Positions 10,050-16,433 of a stretch of 64,000 nucleotides of DNA are shown one piece after another. Source of the DNA: Leifsonia sp. ALI-44-B (GTDB taxonomy: Bacteria; Actinomycetota; Actinomycetes; Actinomycetales; Microbacteriaceae); the NCBI RefSeq assembly GCF_001984125.1, contig NZ_MTQL01000006.1, forward strand, positions 806,001 through 870,000. The letters are read 5' to 3'. A program made the translations under genes and the position numbers. The notes beneath the pieces were generated by a model. It did no database searches. It was not told the origin of the DNA and saw nothing but the letters and a program-made list of their open reading frames with translations. The first letter of the stretch is position 1; the number at the start of each line of letters is the position of its first letter.

Positions 10050-10940
10050 CTACTCCCCCGGTACGACCCGGTAGCGGCGCAGCTCGAGGGCAGGGTTTCG
10101 CCTGCGAACGGCATCGAGCTCGGCCCGGTCGAGCGTCGCATCCACGACTCCGGCGTCGTCCCCCAACTCCGCCAGCACGACGCCCGCCGGGTCGACCAGC
10201 ACGCTGAGCCCCACACCGGTGGGACGCGGATGGTCGGCGGCCAGCACGAAAGCGGTGTTCTCGATCGCACGAGCGCGCAGCAGAGTCATCCACTGGTCTT
10301 CTTTGCCCGGCCCCGGCACCCATTCGGCCGGCACGACCAACACGTCGACCGCCGCATCGATGAGGCGACGCGACACCTCGGGAAAACGGATGTCGTAACA
10401 GGTCTGCAGGCCGACCCGGAATGGCCCGACCTCGAAGGTCTGGGGGGCCTCGAGCGGCCCGGGCTCCACCCACTCGGACTCCCGCTGGCCGAAAGCGTCG
10501 TACAGGTGCTGCTTGCGGTAGGTGGCGACGATCTCGCCCGACGCATCGACGGCGACGAGTGTGTTCGAGAACCGATCGCCATCTTGGTGCGCCTCGACGA
10601 GCCCCACGACGACGTGGATTCCGCTGCGCGCGGCGGCGGCCCGGACATCCCGCAGGAATGGACCGTCGAGGTCCTGTGCGGCGGCCACCATGCGCCCGTC
10701 CACCGGGTTGGCAAAGTAGCTCGAGTATTCGGGGAAGACCACGAGCTGAACACCGGATGTCGCGGCCTCGGCGATCTGCGCACTCACGGTGTCGGCGTTC
10801 ACCGCCGCGTCGGCCAGCGGCGCGAACTGCACGGCACGGACACGAAGGCCCGTTTCGAGCGGCTCGGACCCTGCCGTCGCGTCACTCGCACCAGACGAGG
10901 ATGCCTCGGACATGGATTCCACGCGTGCGCTCTCGGTCAT
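10050..10940 (-). CDS. Nitrilase-superfamily amidohydrolase (carbon-nitrogen hydrolase)
   Basis: A 296-residue enzyme of the carbon-nitrogen hydrolase family with the catalytic triad Glu71 (VVFPEYSSY), Lys143 (YRKQHLYDAF) and Cys181 (QTCYDIRFPEVSR). The Cys-Tyr-Asp-x-Arg-Phe-Pro-Glu context is that of the omega-amidase/Nit group, which hydrolyses alpha-keto acid amides or deaminated glutathione. This fits its position tail-to-tail with the aminotransferase at 8771, because glutamine transaminases produce such keto-amides; the pairing is inference. The first 30 residues are Ser/Ala-rich and probably not folded, so an internal start (MSEASSS) is possible. A TAGGCT six bases before the ATG suggests a leaderless mRNA. 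Confidence 0.88.
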   Translation of the reverse strand: MTESARVESMSEASSSGASDATAGSEPLETGLRVRAVQFAPLADAAVNADTVSAQIAEAATSGVQLVVFPEYSSYFANPVDGRMVAAAQDLDGPFLRDVRAAAARSGIHVVVGLVEAHQDGDRFSNTLVAVDASGEIVATYRKQHLYDAFGQRESEWVEPGPLEAPQTFEVGPFRVGLQTCYDIRFPEVSRRLIDAAVDVLVVPAEWVPGPGKEDQWMTLLRARAIENTAFVLAADHPRPTGVGLSVLVDPAGVVLAELGDDAGVVDATLDRAELDAVRRRNPALELRRYRVVPGE

Positions 10941-10946
10941 GCGCCC

Positions 10947-10952
10947 AGCCTA
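10947..10952 (-). promoter_or_regulatory. -10 box TAGGCT of the nitrilase-family gene
   Basis: Six bases (GGGCGC) separate TAGGCT from the ATG at 10940, so the message probably begins at the start codon. No ribosome site is present. Confidence 0.5.
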
Positions 10953-11047
10953 GTGAGCGGCCCTCGGGCAGCCAATGGTCGGTCGAATGTCGTCCCGAGC
11001 CCCGCCCGCCAGGAGGCCCGCCGGTGACGCACGAGCCCGGACACGAC

Positions 11048-11079
11048 GAACGGGCGAGGCCCGAAGGTCCCGCCCGTTC
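11048..11079 (-). terminator. Hairpin downstream of the DUF7882 gene
   Basis: GAACGGGCG pairs perfectly with CGCCCGTTC across 14 bases. It sits 32 bases past the stop of the minus-strand gene at 11111. Confidence 0.6.
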
Positions 11080-11110
11080 TGGAATCGTGTCTAGCCGATG
11101 TGCGCCGGAA

Positions 11111-11461
11111 CTAGTCCTTGCGCTTCACGCTGTTGTCGTTGGACTGCGTCTTGGTTTCGCGCGCGCCCGGCTCGGGGACGATCTGCAACCCCTGGCCGCT
11201 GTTCGCCGAGGCGGTCAGCAACTCGAGCCATTCGCGGTTAATCGTGGGCTGCCGGCCACCCGAATACTTGAAGTACATCGGGATGCTCGGCTCGACCCAG
11301 ATCGCACTGCGACCATCGCCCACGCTCGGGTCGTCTCGCCAGGTGAAGAAGAAACTCTCACCCCGGCGGAGCTTGGCGCCCATGACGAGCTGCACATGCG
11401 TCAGAAGACGGTCATCGAATTCGATCTCGATGCCGGCGTTCGCATAAATCAACGAGCCCAA
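11111..11461 (-). CDS. DUF7882 family protein
   Basis: A 116-residue soluble protein of a family found almost only in Microbacteriaceae and often misnamed ATP-dependent DNA ligase. The beginning GSLIYANAGIEIEFDD, the centre KLRRGESFFFTWRDD and SAIWVEPSIPMYFKYSG, and NREWLELLTASANSGQGLQIVPEP all fit the family pattern. No ligase motif is present. The start is a TTG at 11461, chosen because GGAGG lies a few bases before it. The C-terminal 20 residues are charged and probably disordered. The function is unknown; nearby genes are small stress-type proteins. Confidence 0.85.
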   Translation of the reverse strand: MGSLIYANAGIEIEFDDRLLTHVQLVMGAKLRRGESFFFTWRDDPSVGDGRSAIWVEPSIPMYFKYSGGRQPTINREWLELLTASANSGQGLQIVPEPGARETKTQSNDNSVKRKD

Positions 11462-11498
11462 CGGTCCTCCTAGCGTGACTCTCAGCTAGGACAGGATA

Positions 11499-11663
11499 CT
11501 AGACGCTCTTCTTGCCGGTGATGAAGCGCAGCAGGAAGACGATGAGCGCGATGATGAGGAGCGCGAGGCCGACCCAGATGAGGAAGTTGAGCGACGACGT
11601 GACGCCACCCGTGATCAACAGGATGACGGCGACGATGGCGATGATGATAACCAGCAGGTTCAT
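11499..11663 (-). CDS. Small two-helix membrane protein
   Basis: Only 54 residues: MNLLVIIIAIVAVILLITGG forms a first helix and LNFLIWVGLALLIIALIVFLL a second, followed by a basic end ITGKKSV. Start 11663 has a GGGAG seven bases ahead; the longer upstream frame is not supported. It is divergent from the CsbD gene, and both may share stress control, which is inference. Small proteins of this form are common in actinobacteria and uncharacterised. Confidence 0.75.
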   Translation of the reverse strand: MNLLVIIIAIVAVILLITGGVTSSLNFLIWVGLALLIIALIVFLLRFITGKKSV

Positions 11664-11871
11664 GGGGTTCTCCCTAGTTAGGCGGATGATGCTGTAGTAA
11701 GAGCCTAACGAGATGGCGCGACATCCGTGCCGCCCCGACGGCACATATTCGCGCGCACACGTGAACCGCGCGCGTTGCACGCCGAGAACGACTCTGCAAC
11801 CCCTAGATGATCCCCTGAACGCAGTCGTAACGTCGGTGACGTCCAGTTCCACAAAGCTAGGAGGCTCACTT

Positions 11872-12045
11872 ATGAGCGCAGGAGACAAGATCGGTAACGC
11901 CGCAGAAAACCTCGTCGGCAAGGCGAAGGAAGCTGCAGGCAAGGCCACCGACAACGAACGACTCGAAGCTGAAGGACACACCGACCAGGCCAAGGCCAAC
12001 GCCAAGAAGGTCGGCGAAGACGTCAAGGACACCTTCAAGAGCTAG
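11872..12045 (+). CDS. CsbD family stress protein
   Basis: A 57-residue, highly charged and helical protein of the CsbD family: DKIGNAAENLVGKAKEAAGK followed by NERLEAEGHTDQAKANAKKVGEDVKDTF. In Bacillus, CsbD is a SigB-dependent general stress protein of unknown biochemical role. The start is fixed by AGGAGG at 11860-11865 ahead of ATG 11872; the in-frame upstream extension is noncoding in character. A hairpin terminator follows. Confidence 0.9.
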   Translation: MSAGDKIGNAAENLVGKAKEAAGKATDNERLEAEGHTDQAKANAKKVGEDVKDTFKS

Positions 12046-12073
12046 AACGAAGGATGTTGCGTCTCTGACGCCC

Positions 12074-12102
12074 GAGGAGGTTCCGCGATGCGGGGCCTCC
12101 TC
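12074..12102 (+). terminator. Rho-independent-like terminator of the CsbD gene
   Basis: GAGGAGG pairs with CCTCCTC, with an inner CCGC/GCGG pairing in the loop, followed by CGTCGTTT. It begins 28 bases past the csbD stop. Confidence 0.65.
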
Positions 12103-12145
12103 CGTCGTTTAACCGGGGTTGCGAGCGAGCGAGGGAGGGACCCCG

Positions 12146-12293
12146 AGCGACTGCGCCCGAGCGCCTGAGCGCCTGTGCCTGAGTGCCTGAGCGTCTGAGC
12201 GTCAGAGCGTCAGAGCGTCTAAGCGTCTAAGCGTCTAAGCGTCTAAGCGTCAGAGCGTCAGAGCGACTGTGCGCCTGAGCGACTGAGCGACTG
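12146..12293. repeat. Octamer tandem repeat (about 17 copies of AGCGNCTN)
   Basis: The tract is built of 8-base units: AGCGACTG, AGCGCCTG (two), AGTGCCTG, AGCGTCTG, AGCGTCAG (two), AGCGTCTA (four), AGCGTCAG (two), AGCGACTG, TGCGCCTG, AGCGACTG (two). Two 6-base units (CGCCCG, TGCCTG) break the register near the left end. It fills most of the 322-base gap between csbD and the CinA-like gene; the rest of that gap shows only the csbD terminator and nothing else I can identify. Eight is not a multiple of three and no frame through it looks coding. Confidence 0.92.
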
Positions 12294-12367
12294 TGCGCCG
12301 CACACTGAGAGCGACGGAGGACGCCGCGGGTTCTCTGGCGACACGCTCCCCGGACGGATCGGGCGCG

Positions 12368-13006
12368 TCAGCGGTTGTTCCGCGTGCGCCCGAGAGCGCC
12401 CACGCGGGCGTCGAGCAGGCGCAGCGCCGCGAGGGTGACGGCGTCACCGAAGTCCGCGCTCGTGCGATTGAGAGTGCGCTCGGCCACGTGATCGCTGCCG
12501 TTCGGAGAGTGGAGGGCGAAGTACACGATGACACCTGCCTGGCTTTCGGGCGGGGCAGGCTGGTTGACGACCTGCAGGACGTCCGTCGTCGTGTCGCCGA
12601 ACTCCGTGATCGAGACCGGGGCCGTCACCGTGCGCGGCTCGCGCGCGGCGGGCGCGGGCTCGTCGGTGCGGGCGACGACGACCGCGAGCGTGAGGTTGGC
12701 TCCCGTGACGCGCGCGGTTGCTCGGGCCATGTCCTGCGCCAGAGCGGCGTCGGCCGGACGATCGGCGTCGAGCTGCAGCACGTGCATCGATTCGTGGCCG
12801 GGGCGCGCGACGATATTCCCGGCGAACCAGGCGCCCGACGGATCGGATTGGGCCAGCTCGTGCGAGATCGCGCCGCCGTCTTCGGGCTCGGTGACCGCGA
12901 TGCTGATGCGGCAACCCCGGGCGCGCTCGGAGATCGAGGCGGCGAGGGCGGCAACGGTGCGCCTCGCGCTGTCCCCGCGGCGGTCGGGCACGGTTTCGGC
13001 GAGCAT
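12368..13006 (-). CDS. CinA C-terminal-like protein with altered active-site motif
   Basis: The 212-residue product has the layout of the CinA C-terminal (nicotinamide-nucleotide amidohydrolase) domain: RISIAVTEPEDGGAISHELAQ, then GAWFAGNIVA, a central helix with DMARATARVTGANLTLAVVVAR, then GVIVYFALHSPNGS and a final FGDAVTLAALRLLDARV. In active CinA/PncC enzymes the first motif is AESCTGG with a catalytic Ser; here it reads TEPEDGG, so that Ser is lost. The assignment is by pattern and is not certain. Start 13006 is chosen because the fold begins there; upstream in-frame sequence overlaps an intergenic hairpin. It is divergent from the phosphoesterase gene at 13158. Confidence 0.6.
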   Translation of the reverse strand: MLAETVPDRRGDSARRTVAALAASISERARGCRISIAVTEPEDGGAISHELAQSDPSGAWFAGNIVARPGHESMHVLQLDADRPADAALAQDMARATARVTGANLTLAVVVARTDEPAPAAREPRTVTAPVSITEFGDTTTDVLQVVNQPAPPESQAGVIVYFALHSPNGSDHVAERTLNRTSADFGDAVTLAALRLLDARVGALGRTRNNR

Positions 13007-13052
13007 GTTCTCATTGTCGCGCGGTGTCCCCCGAACGGGTAGGGATTGACAG

Positions 13053-13083
13053 GGATGCTCAGCTTGGCCTCGCTGAGGCATCC
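13053..13083. promoter_or_regulatory. Intergenic inverted repeat with GGATGC/GGCATCC ends
   Basis: GGATG-CTCAGC, an 8-base loop, then GCTGAG-G-CATCC: an 11-bp hairpin with one bulged G in the gap between the divergent CinA-like and phosphoesterase genes. Its distance from both starts suits an operator or a 5' leader element. Confidence 0.4.
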
Positions 13084-13157
13084 GGGGTTTTGCCCATGTT
13101 CAGGCGCCGTCGCCACCCATAAGCTCGGTGTAGACACCGCCGAGAACAGGGGGCGAC

Positions 13158-15086
13158 ATGGCGCGACGCACGGAGTCCGGCCGGCCGGACTCGAATGAGC
13201 GGCCCGGCGCGGGCGACTCGACCGGTTCTGCCGACAATGTGGCCAATCCCTCACGCCGGACGTTCCTGCGCGGCGCCGGGATCGCCGCGGCGTCGACCGC
13301 CGCAGCCGGGGCAGCCGTGGGCGTCGGTGCCGCCGCCGTGAACGGTGCGCCCGCGACATCCGATCGCCGTTCAGCGGTGAACCGGCCCGCATCCTCCCCC
13401 GCGCCGACCCTGCCCCCGCGCGCGGGCGGACCCGGTTTCGATCACCTCGTCGTGGTCATGTTCGAGAACCGCTCGTTCGACAACATCTTCGGCTATCTTT
13501 ACGACGACCAGACGCTGCCAGAGGGACAGAAGTTCGACGGGCTGCACGGCGGCGACCACGCGAACACCGCCCCCGACGGCACGCGCGTGCCCGCGCATCC
13601 CTATACGGGTTCGACCGACCAGATCATGTCGAGCCCGCAGCCCGACCCGGGTGAGGAATACCCGCACGTCAACACGCAGCTCTTCGGAACCGTGTCGCCC
13701 GAGAGCAACCGCGCCCTGAAGGCGCAGCGCATGACGAAACCCTTCAACGCGCCCGCCGATACGTCGCGGCCCACCATGTCGGGGTTTGTCGACGACTACG
13801 TCAACAACTACCTCTCCGACCACCAGGGCGAGTTCCCCTCGGCCGACCAGTACGGCGTCGTCATGGGCTCCTTCACGCCCGACATGCTGCCCGTCTTCTC
13901 GACTCTGGCCCGTGAGTTCGCCGTCTACGACAATTGGCACTGCGCCGTGCCCTCGCAGACGTTCTGCAACCGCTCGTTCTTCCACGCGTCGACGTCGCAC
14001 GGCTTCGTCACGAACCACGGGGATGGCGGCTACGGCAAGTGGCTGCGCGAGGAGAACGCCGCGCCCACGATCTTCAACCGCCTGGGCGAGGCGGGCCTCA
14101 CGTGGCGCGTCTATTACGACCGCCGCCAGGTGGTGTCGATGACGGGACTCATCCACGGCCGCGCGCTCGAGCCCTTCTGGAAGAGCAACTTCCGCACCAT
14201 GGAGCAGTTCTACCGCGACGTCGAGACCGGCAACCTGCCCGACTATGCGTTCATCGAACCGCGCATGGTCTATGACCACAACGACATGCATCCGCCGGTG
14301 GGGCCGTTCACCGAGACCGACTATGACGGCCGCGTGGTCACGGGCGGCGCCATTTCGGATGTCCGCGCCGGAGAACGTCTGCTGCATCAGGTTTACACGG
14401 CCGTACGTGCGAGCGCGAGCGAACGCGGGTCGAACGCGCTGAACACGCTTCTGCTCGCCACGTTCGACGAGCACGGCGGAACGTACGACCATGTTCCTCC
14501 GCCCGTTGCCACGCCGCCCGACGGGGGCGTCAGCAACGACAGCGTCGGCAGCGGCGAAGACGGCAGCGGCAGCGACACCAGCGACGGCAACCGCGGTGCC
14601 GGAGCCAGGGAGCGAGAACGTCGCCGCCCGAACGAGATGGATTTCACCTTCGACCGCCTGGGCGTGCGTGTGCCCGCCGTAGCCATCTCGGCCTACACGA
14701 AGAAGGGCAGCGTCATCAACGAGCTCATGCACCACGGTTCTGTTATCAGCACGCTCGCTGGCGCGCACGGCCTCGAACCGCTGACCGCGCGGGATGCGGG
14801 CGCGCCGACGCTGCAGAACGCCGTCATGCTCGAGGAGCCGCGCCAGGTGACGGACTGGCCGCAGACGCACCCGCAATATGTGCCCGCGAACCCCGAGGCC
14901 GATCTGCCCGACGATTCGCCGTTCCCCTTCGGTCAGGAGGAGCGCCCGCTGAGCGCACCGGGCGTCGGGCTCGTCGGGATGCTGACCGCGAGGTTCGCGC
15001 CGGGTGAGAAGATTCCCGAGACCTATGCCGAAGCGCGCGCCACGCTCGACCGTCACGGCCGCGGGTTGTTCGGCACGACCGACTAG
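13158..15086 (+). CDS. Tat-exported phosphoesterase / phospholipase C-type phosphatase
   Basis: A secreted enzyme (642 residues) of the bacterial phosphoesterase family that includes phospholipase C and AcpA-like acid phosphatases. The N-terminus carries a twin-arginine signal, SRRTFLRG at residues 32-39, followed by an Ala/Gly-rich hydrophobic core. The metal-binding motif FDHLVVVMFENRSFDNIFG is at residues about 94-112; HCAVPSQTFCNRSFFHASTSHG and LLATFDEHGGTYDHVPPP supply further conserved active-site His, Asp and Asn residues. A charged, low-complexity insertion (SVGSGEDGSGSDTSDG, then RERERRR) follows the DEHGG motif. The start ATG 13158 is preceded by AGGGGGC. A TAAGCT near 13120 is a plausible -10. 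The substrate (phospholipid or phosphomonoester) is not predictable. Confidence 0.9.
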   Translation: MARRTESGRPDSNERPGAGDSTGSADNVANPSRRTFLRGAGIAAASTAAAGAAVGVGAAAVNGAPATSDRRSAVNRPASSPAPTLPPRAGGPGFDHLVVVMFENRSFDNIFGYLYDDQTLPEGQKFDGLHGGDHANTAPDGTRVPAHPYTGSTDQIMSSPQPDPGEEYPHVNTQLFGTVSPESNRALKAQRMTKPFNAPADTSRPTMSGFVDDYVNNYLSDHQGEFPSADQYGVVMGSFTPDMLPVFSTLAREFAVYDNWHCAVPSQTFCNRSFFHASTSHGFVTNHGDGGYGKWLREENAAPTIFNRLGEAGLTWRVYYDRRQVVSMTGLIHGRALEPFWKSNFRTMEQFYRDVETGNLPDYAFIEPRMVYDHNDMHPPVGPFTETDYDGRVVTGGAISDVRAGERLLHQVYTAVRASASERGSNALNTLLLATFDEHGGTYDHVPPPVATPPDGGVSNDSVGSGEDGSGSDTSDGNRGAGARERERRRPNEMDFTFDRLGVRVPAVAISAYTKKGSVINELMHHGSVISTLAGAHGLEPLTARDAGAPTLQNAVMLEEPRQVTDWPQTHPQYVPANPEADLPDDSPFPFGQEERPLSAPGVGLVGMLTARFAPGEKIPETYAEARATLDRHGRGLFGTTD

Positions 15087-15120
15087 ACGCGAGAGTTCTG
15101 ACGACATCCGGACAAGAAAA

Positions 15121-15160
15121 AGGCCCGGAATCCGGTGAAATTCACCGTGATTCCGGGCCT
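15121..15160 (-). terminator. Rho-independent terminator of the initiator tRNA gene
   Basis: AGGCCCGGAATC-CGGTGAA, one loop base, TTCACCG-T-GATTCCGGGCCT forms a 19-bp stem with a single bulge. Read on the minus strand it is followed by TTTTTCTTGT, so it terminates transcription of the tRNA; it may also catch the convergent phosphoesterase transcript. Confidence 0.9.
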
Positions 15161-15165
15161 ATCTG

Positions 15166-15239
15166 TTGCGGGGGCAGGATTTGAACCTACGACCTCTGGG
15201 TTATGAGCCCAGCGAGCTACCGAACTGCTCCACCCCGCG
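15166..15239 (-). tRNA. tRNA-fMet (CAT), initiator
   Basis: The minus strand folds into a full cloverleaf of 74 bases. The acceptor arm starts CGCGGGG and ends CCCCGCA, which leaves the C1-A72 mismatch diagnostic of bacterial initiator tRNA. The anticodon stem is CTGGG/CCCAG with the three G-C pairs of initiators around the loop CTCATAA. The T-arm contains GTTCAAATC. The 3' CCA is not encoded (genomic ACA follows). Confidence 0.97.
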
Positions 15240-15251
15240 GCACAAGAATTG

Positions 15252-15257
15252 ACTCTA
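15252..15257 (-). promoter_or_regulatory. -10 box TAGAGT of the tRNA-fMet gene
   Basis: TAGAGT lies 12 bases upstream of the mature 5' end on the minus strand, giving a short leader for RNase P to remove. Confidence 0.5.
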
Positions 15258-15323
15258 GCACGGATATCGGGGCGGCGCCAATCGTGGGCGGCTCAGCATC
15301 CGAATTCGGGGGCGAAACCTGCC

Positions 15324-16256
15324 TCAGTTTTCGCGACCACTGCCCGGTCGGGTCTGGCCCACCATGGGCTTCACGGCCGTGAGCGAGTGCGCGAGCGGCA
15401 GCCACCTCGTGTCGTCGGGCCAGCCGTACATGCCGTCGCCCTGCGACTGCAGACCCGGGTAGGCCTGCCACGGGATCTGGTAGTGCTCCTCATAGTGATC
15501 AAGACGCAGCGTCGCGCCCGTGATGGCCTTCCAGAGGGCCGATACCGGGTGCGACCACTCCCAGGTGCGCCCGTGCTCGATGCGCGCCTCCTGGTCGGCG
15601 TAGTCGGACGGGTCGTCGATCACGAACGGCTCGGTCGCCCCATAGGGGTAGGCGAAACGCGGGAAGCCGTTCTCGAGGCCGTCGAAGACGCCCGCCACGG
15701 GATGCCCGTCGGCGAAGTAGAAGAGCGCGCCAGGTTTCAGGAACCACTCGATGATGCTCGCCCACTCGGTCAGGTTGGGCAGCCACGTGATGGTGCCCCA
15801 GCTCGTGAACACCAGGTCGAACGAGTCCGGCTCGGGCAGTGCGTGCCGCAGGTCGTAGACGTCGGTGACGATGAAGCGCGCTCGGTCGGCGAGGCCGAGT
15901 TCAGCGGCCAGCTTGCGCGCCTCCTTGATGGCGGGGCGCGAGAAGTCGATGCCCACCACGTCGGCCCCGGCCTGCGCGAGCCGCAGCGTGTCGGCGCCGA
16001 AGTGGCACTGCAGGTGGAGGACGCGCAGACCCGTGAGGTCGAAGGTGCCGTCCTCTCCCCCGGGAAAGAGCCGCGCGAGTTCGGATTCCTCGATGGGCGT
16101 CAACCGGCCGCGGCCCGCGCGCAGGGCCGTCAGATCGTAGAAGTCGCTGGCGACGTGGACGGGAACGCGGTCATCCCAGTTGGCACGGTTGTCGTCGAGC
16201 CAGGAGGATGCACCATCCTGTTCGTCGTGCTCGTGCTCGTCCGTGGTGTGCGACAT
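15324..16256 (-). CDS. Class I SAM-dependent methyltransferase
   Basis: A 310-residue methyltransferase. The SAM-binding motif I is present in the variant form VLHLQCHFGADTLRLAQAG, followed by the acidic motif GIDFSRPAIKEARK and the motif IV-like DLVFTSWGTITWLPNL. This LQCHFG variant is typical of a broad family of uncharacterised small-molecule methyltransferases. Several aromatic residues in the C-terminal half (FPRFAYPYGATEPFVIDD and HYEEHYQIPW) probably form the substrate pocket. Start 16256 has GAAGGGAA in front; an ATG 69 bases further out would add an Arg-rich tail without support. The substrate is unknown. It lies between the tRNA and UPF0182 genes, all on the minus strand. Confidence 0.85.
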   Translation of the reverse strand: MSHTTDEHEHDEQDGASSWLDDNRANWDDRVPVHVASDFYDLTALRAGRGRLTPIEESELARLFPGGEDGTFDLTGLRVLHLQCHFGADTLRLAQAGADVVGIDFSRPAIKEARKLAAELGLADRARFIVTDVYDLRHALPEPDSFDLVFTSWGTITWLPNLTEWASIIEWFLKPGALFYFADGHPVAGVFDGLENGFPRFAYPYGATEPFVIDDPSDYADQEARIEHGRTWEWSHPVSALWKAITGATLRLDHYEEHYQIPWQAYPGLQSQGDGMYGWPDDTRWLPLAHSLTAVKPMVGQTRPGSGREN

Positions 16257-16348
16257 GTGGCGGTTCCCTTCTTCGACGGCGCGAAGCCTTGGTGCGAGCC
16301 GGTGCTGGCCGGCCGTTCGGTGCATAGTGCATGGTGCGTGATAAGCGA

Positions 16349-16360
16349 TGCGTTAACGCA
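16349..16360. promoter_or_regulatory. 12-bp palindrome TGCGTTAACGCA upstream of the methyltransferase
   Basis: A perfect palindrome lies 93 bases before the methyltransferase ATG and just past the UPF0182 terminator hairpin. It resembles the size of a TetR- or LacI-type half-operator, but no regulator gene adjoins. Confidence 0.35.
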
Positions 16361-16362
16361 AA

Positions 16363-16396
16363 CGCACCGCCCCCAATGTACAAGCGGGGCGGTGCG
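16363..16396 (-). terminator. Hairpin terminator of the UPF0182 gene
   Basis: CGCACCGCCCC pairs with GGGGCGGTGCG over a 12-base loop, 38 bases beyond the stop at 16434. On the minus strand it is followed by TTTGCG. Confidence 0.7.
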
Positions 16397-16433
16397 GATG
16401 CGCGGGGTGTGTCAGCGAGTGCGACTCGTGGTA

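Noticed and set aside
11111-11461. ATP-dependent DNA ligase
   Set aside because: The family is often given this name automatically, but no nucleotidyltransferase motif (KxDG) exists in the 116 residues.
12146-12293. Possible CRISPR array
   Set aside because: The 8-base units are contiguous with no unique spacers, and no cas genes are present.
13371-15107. Long open frame antisense to the phosphoesterase gene
   Set aside because: Arg/Val/Ala-rich composition typical of antisense frames in high-GC DNA; no ribosome site or recognisable motif.
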